A stretch of DNA of 64,000 bases from Hymenobacter cyanobacteriorum. Its GTDB lineage: Bacteria; Bacteroidota; Bacteroidia; Cytophagales; Hymenobacteraceae. Location of the stretch: positions 62,001 through 126,000 of the forward strand of contig NZ_JALBGC010000004.1 of the NCBI RefSeq assembly GCF_022631375.1, written 5' to 3'. Made by a program: the position numbers and the translations under genes. The notes below the pieces were generated by a model. The model did not search any database. It saw only the letters and a program-made list of their open reading frames with translations, and was not told where the DNA came from. Positions 51,401-58,788 of the stretch are shown here, one piece after another; the stretch's first letter is position 1; each line of letters starts with the position of its first letter.

Positions 51401-54400
51401 CCAGTGCTACCGGCCCGTTGGCTTTGACCAGCAATGTGGGCACCACGGGCACGGTTTCGCAGGGCAACAACGCCGCTCCCGATGCCGCTACCCTCACGCT
51501 CACGACCATTGACAACGTTGACGTGACGGCTGCCATCACGATGAGCAACACGGCAACTGTCGGCACCTTCACCGCCACCTTTGGCAACCCCGGCCCGCAG
51601 GCAGCGGCCGGCGTGGTGCCTACCGTGCAGCTGCCGGCCGGCCTGACGCTGTCGGCCACGCCCACGGGCTGGTCGTACACCGCCGCTACGGGCCTGCTGA
51701 CCTACAACGCAGCCCCGGCCACGTTTGCCGCCAACACGGCCAACGCCCTGAGCGTGACGATTAACTACCCGCTGAACACTGCACCGAGCACCCCGGTAAC
51801 GGCCATTGCCAGTGTAGCAACCACCAGCAACGAAGCTGGCCGCACGGCCAACAACGTGGCCCGGGCCGTGATGCCCAACCTGTTCGACCTGACCACCACG
51901 CTCAGCGGCCCGGCTTCGGCCTTCACCGGCTCGCCCGTAACGCTGCTGGTGACGACGACCAACAACGGCCCGAACCTGGCCCCCAACGCCACGCAGATGG
52001 TGACCATCCCGTCGGCGGCCTCGCTGGCCAACAACATCTTCATCACCAACGGCGGCACTTACTCGTACTCGGGTGGGGTGGGCACGGTGACTTTCCCGGC
52101 CCTGGCCAACGTACCGGCCGGCCAGACGGTGACCAACAGCATCAGCTTCCTGGCCCCGAGTGCCAACTTCGCACCCTCGGCCACGGTGAGCAGCACTGCT
52201 ACCGAACTGACCACGACCAATAACGGGGCCTTCCTCAACGGCGCGGCCAGCAGCACGAGCCTGACGGTATCGGCCGGCACGGGCGTAGCTCTCGAAAACG
52301 AAACCACCACCATCACCACGCCTTCGACGGTGGTGACGCCCGGTGAAACGGTAACCTACACGGTGACCTCGACCAACAAAGGCGGTGCCGGCGCAACAAC
52401 CAGCGCCTCCGTGACCCAGAAAGTACAGCTGCTGCCCGGCCTCACGGCCGCTAACCTGAAAGTGGGCACCCTGACGGCCACGGGCACTACCACGCTCCTG
52501 TTTGCTACCACCGGCGGCACTACCAGCTACGACCCGATTACGGGCGTGCTGACGTACTACTCGGTGACGCAGGCCCCCGGCGTGACCACAACTTACCCGG
52601 TAATTGACCTGACGGTACCGGCGGGCATTGGCAACGACGGCCAGCTGGTGGCCACCGCCATTGTGAGCACCGACCTGCGCGACAACGTGCCGGCCGACAA
52701 CATGGCCTCGGTAGGTGTGCGCGTGCAAACCACGTCCGACGTTACCACTTCCATCGTGGGCCCGGCCAGCACGCCTGCAGGCCTGCCAGTGAGCTACGTG
52801 GTGAAATTTGTGAACAACGGCACCACCAACGCCAGCAGCGTAACCGAAACCGTGCAGCTGCCTGCCAACCTGGCCGGTGGCGTGAGCATCCTGGATGCCG
52901 CCGGCACGCCTGTAAGCGGTGCCACCTACAATGCAGCTACGGGCCTCGTAACGCTGCCCAACCAAGCCACGCTGGCTGCCGGAGCCCAGCAGCAGTACAC
53001 CCTGGTGCTGACGGCACCCGCCGCCAACTTCCCGGTAAGCAGCGCCGTGGCGAGCACCTCGCCCGACGGCATCAGCAGCAACAACGCGGCTACCCTGGCC
53101 ACGGCCGTAACCGCCAACGGCGACCTGGCCGTGAGCATCAGCGGCCCGCCCGTGGCAGTAGTAGGCAACTCCGTGACCTACCTCGTGACGACGACCAACA
53201 ACGGCCCCACCGTAGTAACCAACGCCGTGCCCAAGCTGCAGCTGCCGGCCGGCCTCACGGTACTGGCCAGCGGCCCGGGGGGGGCGGCCACGGTATCCAC
53301 CAGCGGTGGCATCGATACCTACACGTTTGCAACCATCGGTACGCTGATACCGGGCGGCAGCGTTACCAGCTACCTCACCTTCACGATGCCTAACGCCACC
53401 GGCGGCCAGATAAACGCCCTGGCTACGGTGAACAGCGCAACCACCGACCTGGTGGCCAGCAACAACGCGGCCGGCCTCACAACCAGCATCAACCAGGCCA
53501 GCGGCGGCGTGGCCGACCTGCGCGCCAGCGTGAGCCTGACCACCCCCACCGGTTCGCCCGCTTCGGTGCCAGCCGGCACGCAGGTGACGTACACCTTCGG
53601 CTACCGCAACGCCAGCGAAGCGGCTGGTGCCGGTGCCACGGCCGTTAACGTAGTGCCCACGGCCAGCCTGCCCGCCGGCCTGTCGGCCACCGACCTGAAA
53701 GTGGGCGGCGTAACCGGCTCGCTCTCTAACAACGTTATTTCCTTCAACAGCGGCCCCGCCAGCGGTGCTACTTATAACGTGACGACCGGGGTGCTGACGT
53801 TCCCGACCATTGCCAGCGCCCCTGCTGTGCCCAGCACCTCCTCCACGGCCAGCTACCAGGCCACGTTCGCAGCCCCGGTGGGCAGCGGCTCGCTGGTGGT
53901 GGGTGCCCAGGTGTCGTCTTCCACGAGCGACAACCTGCTGACGAACAACGCCGCCTTCACGCCTCTCACCATCAACACGGTGTATGACGTGACGACAACC
54001 CTGGCCGGCCCGGCCACTGCCCAGCCGGGCACCGCCGCCAGCTACACCGTAACCACGCTCAACGCCGGTCCTTCGACCGCTTCGACTTCGACCACGCAAA
54101 CCGTGACCGGCCTGCCTACCAACCTGGGCATTGCTGACCTGAAAGTGGACGGCCTGACCGGTACGCTGTCGGGCACAACCATCACTTACACCAGCGGTGC
54201 AACCACGGTAGCTACCTACGATACCGGCACCGGCACCCTGACCCTAGCCGCAGTAGCTAGCCTGCCGGCCGGCACCGCCAACGCAGTAGTGCACTCGTTC
54301 AGCCTGGCCATGCCCGCTTCGGGCAACGTAATGCTGACGGCGAACGTGTCTTCGGCTGGCGAAACCGTGAATACGCTGACCAACACAGCCACACTCACCA

Positions 54401-55740
54401 CTGCGCCAGCCAACATTGCCCCGGTGGCTCAGAACGTGTGGAACGCCCTGCGCAGCCCCCGCGGCAACACCGCCAACACGGCATATGCCAAGGGCCTGCC
54501 CATTACGGGCCTTAACGCCACCGATGCGAACGGGGCGGCCACCATTGCCGCGTACACGCTGGTAACGGTGCCCAACCCGAGCACGGAAGGCTCGCTATAC
54601 TTCGGTGGCACCGGCACGGCGCTGGTGGCCGGTCAACCGGTCACCCCGGCTCAGGCGGCTACACTGACCTTTGCTCCCGTAGCTGGTTACGCCGGCGACG
54701 TGACCTTCCTGTACACCACAACGGACAATGGTAACGGTACGCCTGGCAATGCCTTGACCTCCCCGCTGGCTGCTTACACCATCATGGTGGCGCAGGACCA
54801 GAGCTCGGTGTACGCCCGGCCGACGGTTACCAAAGGAGGCAATGCTAATATATACGCTGCTGGCGATGTGCTGGCCTACGGTATCGACCCGAACACTGCG
54901 GTGTACAACAGCGCCGGCATTGTTTACAACACGGCAACCGGTGCGCCGGCTGCGGGTACGAGCAACGGCTTAGCTGTTGCTAAAATTAGCCCGGCCGACT
55001 CAACTACGCTGGCTGCTTCCGGCATTCTGTTCACCCGCAGCACCGGTTTGTTCACGGTTTTGGACCCTACCAAGCTGCCCCGTAACGGTGCCTCGTTCGG
55101 CCCCTTCACGGTAACGAGCATCGACCAGAACGGCGGCGTGAACACCAATTCCGTGACGCTGGTAACGGGGGTGAACCCGCTGCCGGTTGAGCTGACCGCT
55201 TTCACGGCCACGGCCAAGAACCTGGACGCGCTGCTGGCCTGGAACACGGCTTCGGAGAAGAACAGCGACCACTTCGACGTGGAACGCAGCCTGAACGGTA
55301 CCGACTTCGTGAAAATTGACGAAGTGAAAGGCCAGGGCACGAGCACCAGCGCCACCGACTACGCCCGCACCGATGCCGGCATCGGGGCTAAAGCTAACGG
55401 CTTAGTGTACTACCGCCTGAAGCAGGTCGACACCGATGGCACCAGCAGCTACTCGCCCGTGCGCAGCGTGCGCTTCGGCAAAGTGGTGCCCGCCATCGCC
55501 CTGTTCCCGAACCCGGCCACCACCGCCACCAACCTCGACCTGACGGCTCTGCCCGCCGGTTCGTACCAGGTGAGCGTGCTGGACGCCGCGGGCCGCACGG
55601 TGCTGAACACGACGCTGGACGCGGGCCTGGCCCACGCCCTCGACCTGAATACCATCGCCAGCGGCAGCTACACGCTGCTGGTGCGCGGCACCAACGGCGG
55701 CCAGGTAGTGAACCTGACCAAGCGCCTCATCAAGGAATAG
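48430..55740 (+). CDS. Giant T9SS-sorted DUF11-repeat surface protein
   Basis: 2436 residues. A signal peptide (MKILLRFLILFVAWAVIGQQ) is followed by cadherin-like segments (to about 240). Two copies of a module with LSFAVSDIDKD / LSLKLLDIDKN cores follow, interleaved with the first DUF11 domain. Then come about ten DUF11-type repeats of about 140-170 residues (LTTSLTGPTSVTPGQATG, DVTTSIVGPASTPAG, DVTTTLAGPATAQPG). The end holds a LPVELTAFTATAKN linker (about 2245) and the type-A sorting tail (LFPNPATTATNLDL). It is predicted to be secreted through T9SS and anchored at the surface as an adhesin or matrix protein. A strong terminator follows. Confidence 0.88.
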   Translation: MKILLRFLILFVAWAVIGQQAARAQTPDAKTANVGNNPTLLYFIPSFSVTGTPAAARYRFNTIPATGTVQYRANADGTGGFTNATANAVVTAAQASTLAYNPANTANNTGTFTFTYAANSQTTGGTFVGAAVYTINVSIIANDQTAVIMPNTNGQTAIPALSVSSTLTPAKYRILTLPSASQGVLYVNGTQVTAARDLTVAESGQITFDPTAGYAGNAFFTYAAADASGTLGTTARYSLPVSKAACGATAGLDFSRRGAEDWKAFSATVGNTTVTTSGYSTTVTGTNTNTFAIGNNGTLPGPALVWQQNNIGNDPATTPNVATVTFTFSRPVSNLSFAVSDIDKDITNANFIDELTFDGYATTGSATPISLSAGDVAVAAGVNQLVAGTNTVQGIGVSASDPASTVVLTFPSPVQKLVLTYRNTAPYVNGTTNRTQTVGIPSLIFCSQAEVFTQFASGTTATTTGSNVNYTVDFGNNGADAANPQARTVTLPAGVTNVVVPTGATYTAATRVIDFGSATVASGTTNTFAFSFNAPATAGTYSLVASTSSPAEDPNLANNTATRTLVVSNCTTTASLDYTALTPGTAVTGIRRGAINGGATSQGPTTDAASDGITVKYQNYTSPSTTTQNDYYVGTSVALSSQALVWQITSTAVGDQSTVTMLLSRPVDNLSLKLLDIDKNLNTQNFTDRLTLDGYPTATGGTAATLTAANFTLGSSNSFIGNNTVEGTNNSASNETLGDLTVKFTSPVQRIVFTYTNTSTSTASSRQQTFGIPLLTYCSPADVATTITAASTPLFGGSQAQLNVTFVNNGPNAAASVTRQVQLIPNLVGVVATNGGTYDSASGLVTYTNTASLANGGNLNSTITFTTPVSGTVTASSVINTTTSEGGLTDNNTANASYVVTPAADLTTSLTGPTSVTPGQATGNYTVTFTNEGSSQATLVTQKVTLPTGATNVFVNGAPVTATGGVIDFGTATTLNSGAANTFTFSFTPAASATGPLALTSNVGTTGTVSQGNNAAPDAATLTLTTIDNVDVTAAITMSNTATVGTFTATFGNPGPQAAAGVVPTVQLPAGLTLSATPTGWSYTAATGLLTYNAAPATFAANTANALSVTINYPLNTAPSTPVTAIASVATTSNEAGRTANNVARAVMPNLFDLTTTLSGPASAFTGSPVTLLVTTTNNGPNLAPNATQMVTIPSAASLANNIFITNGGTYSYSGGVGTVTFPALANVPAGQTVTNSISFLAPSANFAPSATVSSTATELTTTNNGAFLNGAASSTSLTVSAGTGVALENETTTITTPSTVVTPGETVTYTVTSTNKGGAGATTSASVTQKVQLLPGLTAANLKVGTLTATGTTTLLFATTGGTTSYDPITGVLTYYSVTQAPGVTTTYPVIDLTVPAGIGNDGQLVATAIVSTDLRDNVPADNMASVGVRVQTTSDVTTSIVGPASTPAGLPVSYVVKFVNNGTTNASSVTETVQLPANLAGGVSILDAAGTPVSGATYNAATGLVTLPNQATLAAGAQQQYTLVLTAPAANFPVSSAVASTSPDGISSNNAATLATAVTANGDLAVSISGPPVAVVGNSVTYLVTTTNNGPTVVTNAVPKLQLPAGLTVLASGPGGAATVSTSGGIDTYTFATIGTLIPGGSVTSYLTFTMPNATGGQINALATVNSATTDLVASNNAAGLTTSINQASGGVADLRASVSLTTPTGSPASVPAGTQVTYTFGYRNASEAAGAGATAVNVVPTASLPAGLSATDLKVGGVTGSLSNNVISFNSGPASGATYNVTTGVLTFPTIASAPAVPSTSSTASYQATFAAPVGSGSLVVGAQVSSSTSDNLLTNNAAFTPLTINTVYDVTTTLAGPATAQPGTAASYTVTTLNAGPSTASTSTTQTVTGLPTNLGIADLKVDGLTGTLSGTTITYTSGATTVATYDTGTGTLTLAAVASLPAGTANAVVHSFSLAMPASGNVMLTANVSSAGETVNTLTNTATLTTAPANIAPVAQNVWNALRSPRGNTANTAYAKGLPITGLNATDANGAATIAAYTLVTVPNPSTEGSLYFGGTGTALVAGQPVTPAQAATLTFAPVAGYAGDVTFLYTTTDNGNGTPGNALTSPLAAYTIMVAQDQSSVYARPTVTKGGNANIYAAGDVLAYGIDPNTAVYNSAGIVYNTATGAPAAGTSNGLAVAKISPADSTTLAASGILFTRSTGLFTVLDPTKLPRNGASFGPFTVTSIDQNGGVNTNSVTLVTGVNPLPVELTAFTATAKNLDALLAWNTASEKNSDHFDVERSLNGTDFVKIDEVKGQGTSTSATDYARTDAGIGAKANGLVYYRLKQVDTDGTSSYSPVRSVRFGKVVPAIALFPNPATTATNLDLTALPAGSYQVSVLDAAGRTVLNTTLDAGLAHALDLNTIASGSYTLLVRGTNGGQVVNLTKRLIKE

Positions 55741-55763
55741 CCCGCGGGTTTCCTTGGTTGTTG

Positions 55764-55797
55764 AAAAAGCCCTCCCCAATCGGGGAGGGCTTTTTTT
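55764..55797. terminator. Bidirectional rho-independent terminator
   Basis: A perfect stem 55764-55777/55782-55795 (AAAAAGCCCTCCCC and complement, 4-base loop) with T-run to 55797 lies 24 bp after the giant T9SS stop; A on one side and T on the other allow use in both directions. Confidence 0.88.
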
Positions 55798-55878
55798 ATG
55801 CGCGGAATGTGGCCGTGCCACAACCCCGGCCCGGTTTAGCCGGTTAAGCCAGCCAACGCGCTACTTTTTGCCTGAGCT

Positions 55879-56805
55879 ATGGATTTTGACTATGATGTAT
55901 TAGTGATTGGCGCGGGCAGCGCCGGGCTGTCGGCGGCCCTCACGCTGGGGCGCTGCCTGCGCCGCGTGCTGGTGGCCGACGGCGGCCCCCCCCGCAACGC
56001 CGCATCGCCGGGCGTGCACGGCTTCCTCACGCGCGACGGCATCCGGCCGGCCGAACTGCTGCGCCTGGGCCATGAGCAGCTGGCCCCCTACGAAACCGTG
56101 ACGACCCAATGCCTGCACATCGATGAACTGGTGCGCGTGGGCAAGGGCTTCCGCGCCACCGGCCACGGCACCGCCGACGACGCGCCCACTACCGTGACGG
56201 CCCGCCGCGTGCTGCTGGCCACCGGCGTGAGCGACATTTTGCCGCCGCTGCCGGGCTTCCGCGAACTGTGGGGGCGGGGCGTGTTGCACTGCCCGTACTG
56301 CCACGGCTGGGAAGTGCGCGACCAACCCCTGGCCGTGTACGGGCAGGGCCGCACCGTAACGGGTCTGGCGCTACTGGTGAGCCGCTGGAGCCGCGATGTG
56401 ATTGTGGTGACCGACGGACCGGGCCACCTCACGCCGAATGCCCGCCGCCGCCTGCGCCGCGAGAAAATCGGTGTTCGGGAGGAGCCGCTGGCCCGGCTCA
56501 TCGGCACGAAAACCGGCGAGCTGCGCTGCCTGCAGTTTGCCGATGGCAGCGAGCTGGAGCGGGCGGCGCTGTTTCTGCACGCGCCGCAACACCAGCGCAC
56601 CACGCTGGCCACCGATATTGGGGCGCGCCTTACCAGTAAAGGGGCGGTGTGGGTCGATTCGAGTTTGCAGACTTCGCTGCCCGGCCTCTACGCGGCCGGC
56701 GATACCAAGCCCGGTACCCAGCAGGCCCTGCTGGCCGCCGCCGATGGCAACCGTGCCGCCATTGTCATCAACGAAAGCCTGACGCGCGAGGAATGCCCGC
56801 GGTGA
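55879..56805 (+). CDS. NAD(P)/FAD-dependent oxidoreductase, thioredoxin-reductase-like
   Basis: 308 residues. The FAD-binding motif is VIGAGSAGLSAALTLGR at the N-terminus. The central redox motif CPYCHGWE (near residue 138) has the two Cys of thioredoxin-reductase-like enzymes. The late FAD motif is PGLYAAGDTKPG. The NAD(P)H domain lies between, with a weak dinucleotide motif (VYGQGRTVTGLA, in which the usual second Gly pair is altered). This subgroup often acts on small disulfides rather than thioredoxin, so trxB is not assigned. It stands alone between a terminator and a palindrome. Confidence 0.85.
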   Translation: MDFDYDVLVIGAGSAGLSAALTLGRCLRRVLVADGGPPRNAASPGVHGFLTRDGIRPAELLRLGHEQLAPYETVTTQCLHIDELVRVGKGFRATGHGTADDAPTTVTARRVLLATGVSDILPPLPGFRELWGRGVLHCPYCHGWEVRDQPLAVYGQGRTVTGLALLVSRWSRDVIVVTDGPGHLTPNARRRLRREKIGVREEPLARLIGTKTGELRCLQFADGSELERAALFLHAPQHQRTTLATDIGARLTSKGAVWVDSSLQTSLPGLYAAGDTKPGTQQALLAAADGNRAAIVINESLTREECPR

Positions 56806-56834
56806 GTGGTGGAACAGGCGTTGGGAAGAGCCAT

Positions 56835-56921
56835 TGTCATCCTGAGCGGAGCGAAGGACCTCATTACGTCAGAAAAAAATCACCGAATGTGATAAGGTCC
56901 TTCGCTCCGCTCAGGATGACA
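56835..56921. repeat. Inverted repeat with TGTCAT ends, between convergent genes
   Basis: Arms 56835-56861 and 56895-56921 are perfectly complementary over 27 bp with a 33-base A-rich loop. It begins TGTCATCCTGAGC and ends with the complement, between the convergent flavoprotein and sigma-factor genes. Confidence 0.85.
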
Positions 56922-56950
56922 GGCCGCAGGCCAATTCGCTCATCTACTCG

Positions 56951-57505
56951 CTACCGCACCAGCTGGGCCAGCACCTGAATGGCGGTGCGTGCCCGGGTTT
57001 TCACCGTAGCCAGGGGAATGCCGAGCTGTTCGGCGGTTTCGGCCTGGGTGCAGCCGCCGAAGTAGAGCAACTCAATTACTTCGCGCTGGCGGGGCTTGAG
57101 CTTGAGCGTGAGTTCGCGCAGGCCGATGTGTTCAGGGTTGAACGACGAGGGCGCGGAAGCGCGCTGGGCGCCGCCTACCTCCAGCGAGCGGGCCTCGTTG
57201 TGGAAGCGATGGCGCGGGCTGCGCATGGCGTCGATGGCCTGGTTGCAGCACACCCGCACCATCCAGGTGAAGAGGCGGCCGCGCTCGGGGTCGTAGCGGT
57301 CGATGCTGAGCCAAACCTTAAGCAGGCCTTCCTGCAGCACGTCCTGGGCCAGTTCCTGGTTGTGCACCAGCCGCACGATAACCGTGAGCAGACTGCGCGA
57401 GTAGCGGTCGTGCAGCAGGCGGAGGGCCTGCTCATCACGAGCCAGCAAACGCTCGACGAGCGCCGCTTCTTCCGTTGCCGAGAGCAACGCCGTAGTTGGA
57501 TTCAT
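56951..57505 (-). CDS. ECF-type RNA polymerase sigma factor
   Basis: 184 residues. Region 2 is at about 25-90 (LHDRYSRSLLTVIVRLVHN ... DVLQEGLLKVWLSIDRYD ... FTWMVRVCCNQAIDAMR), and region 4 is near 130-180 (LKPRQREVIELLYFGGCTQAETAEQLGIPLATVKTR), where the helix-turn-helix reads the -35. It is close to SigK-type ECF factors, which are normally followed by a membrane anti-sigma gene. None is seen here: downstream lies only the inverted repeat at 56835-56921 and a convergent gene. The regulator must act in trans, or the factor is uncontrolled. Confidence 0.87.
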   Translation of the reverse strand: MNPTTALLSATEEAALVERLLARDEQALRLLHDRYSRSLLTVIVRLVHNQELAQDVLQEGLLKVWLSIDRYDPERGRLFTWMVRVCCNQAIDAMRSPRHRFHNEARSLEVGGAQRASAPSSFNPEHIGLRELTLKLKPRQREVIELLYFGGCTQAETAEQLGIPLATVKTRARTAIQVLAQLVR

Positions 57506-57837
57506 AGAAGGAAAGAGGACGGAACCGGCGTGCCATCATAACAGAGGGCTATTACGCAGGGAGGGTGGAATTGGATAGGCGAACGAAGAATAGTAGCGGA
57601 GTAGCGGTAGGTAGCGCGGGGAAAAAGGGTTGATAAACAGTAATAAAAAATATAATTATGAGCAGCTTAGATAGCAGCTGTGGCGGAACCTACGGCGGCC
57701 CGTCGTGGTCGGATTGCGCCTAAGCCAGAAATTTTGGTTGGCATAAAGCCATCGGGCGGCGTGGGCACGCGGGGCGGCTTGGGGCGGCGGCTGGCGTCGT
57801 TTTGCCGTAGAGCAGCTGTCTGACCACTGTATTTTTT
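57506..57837. other. Divergent promoter region, no gene
   Basis: 332 bp between the divergently transcribed sigma-factor and hydrolase genes. An AT-rich stretch (57630-57665) suggests a promoter. No RNA gene, operator pair or convincing small ORF was seen. Confidence 0.4.
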
Positions 57838-58551
57838 ATGCCGCACACCGTTGTTGCTTTGCATTACTGGGCCGGGGCTGGCCACGAATTTGATTCGCTG
57901 CGCCCCTTGCTGTCACCCGATACTCAACTGTTGGCTCCCGACCTGCCGGGCTTCGGGCAGCAGCCCGCGCCGCTGCATTTTGATTATTCGGTGCGGGCTT
58001 ACGCCGACTGGGTCGCTGCGTATCTGGCCGAGCATCGGGTGAACAATTTCACGCTGCTGGGCCACAGCATGGGTGGCAAAATTGCGCTGCTATTGGCCGC
58101 GCGCCGGCCCGCCGGGCTGCGCCGGCTGGTGCTGTTGTCGCCCTCGCCGCCATCGCACGAGCCCATGAGCGACCATGACCGCGCCGCTGCTCTCGCCGCC
58201 TACGGCCAACCCGCAGAAGCCGAAAAAACGGCCCGCAAAATCACGTTCCAGCCGCTACCGACCGCCGCGCACGCCACCGTGGTGGCCGACAACCTGCGCA
58301 CCCAACGCCCAGCCTGGGACCAGTGGCTGGAACACGGCACCCGCACCGACATCACCGCCGAGCTGGCCACGCTGGCCGTGCCCTGCCACCTACTGGTGGG
58401 CGCGCACGACAAGGCCGTCACGCCTGCCACGCAGCGCCGCCTCACGCTGCCGCACTTGCCGGCCGGCAGCAGCTTTACCGAAGTGCCGGAAGCCGGGCAC
58501 CTGCTGCCGCTGGAGGTGCCGACGGCGGTGGCAGCGGCGTTGGAGTTTTGA
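57838..58551 (+). CDS. Alpha/beta hydrolase
   Basis: 237 residues. Visible are the oxyanion HYWAGAGHEFDSL near the start, the nucleophile elbow GHSMGG near residue 79 with catalytic Ser, the acid region LLVGAHDKAVTP and the catalytic His in EAGHLLPLE. The lid region is short. The substrate is unknown; esterases and lactonases of this size share the layout. It is a single gene facing the patatin gene, separated by a compound palindromic element that includes a terminator. Confidence 0.82.
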   Translation: MPHTVVALHYWAGAGHEFDSLRPLLSPDTQLLAPDLPGFGQQPAPLHFDYSVRAYADWVAAYLAEHRVNNFTLLGHSMGGKIALLLAARRPAGLRRLVLLSPSPPSHEPMSDHDRAAALAAYGQPAEAEKTARKITFQPLPTAAHATVVADNLRTQRPAWDQWLEHGTRTDITAELATLAVPCHLLVGAHDKAVTPATQRRLTLPHLPAGSSFTEVPEAGHLLPLEVPTAVAAALEF

Positions 58552-58552
58552 C

Positions 58553-58772
58553 TGTCATTGCGAGGCCGCAGGCCGTGGCAATCCTTCCCCTCGATGCAGA
58601 AAGCCCCGAACTGTGACAAGTCTTTTCGCCCGCGATGTAGCTCCCGCGAAAAGCCCCAGCACTCTGTAGCGCCGGGGCTTTTTTCGTTTCAAAAAGGACT
58701 TGTCACAACTCAAGGATGGTCGCTTAGATAGGACAGATTGCCGCGTTGCGCTGCGCTCTACTCGCAATGACA
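58553..58772. repeat. Compound MITE-like element with 12-bp terminal inverted repeats
   Basis: A 220-bp unit bounded by TGTCATTGCGAG (58553-58564) and its exact complement (58761-58772). Nested inside are a second inverted pair (TGTGACAAGTC near 58614 with GACTTGTCACA near 58689) and a terminator-like stem with T-run (58649-58684). It lies between convergent genes and shares TGTCAT ends with 56835 and 61203. Confidence 0.65.
58649..58684. terminator. Bidirectional rho-independent terminator
   Basis: AAAAGCCCC (58649-58657) pairs with GGGGCTTTT (58674-58682), T-run to 58684; it serves the hydrolase gene and possibly the convergent patatin gene. Confidence 0.7.
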
Positions 58773-58788
58773 GCCATCACGAAAGACC

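Noticed and set aside
50572..54099. 1175-codon minus-strand open frame opposite the giant T9SS gene
   Set aside because: Gly/Arg/His-rich, repetitive in step with the DUF11 repeats; a shadow caused by Thr/Ala/Asn codons on the plus strand.
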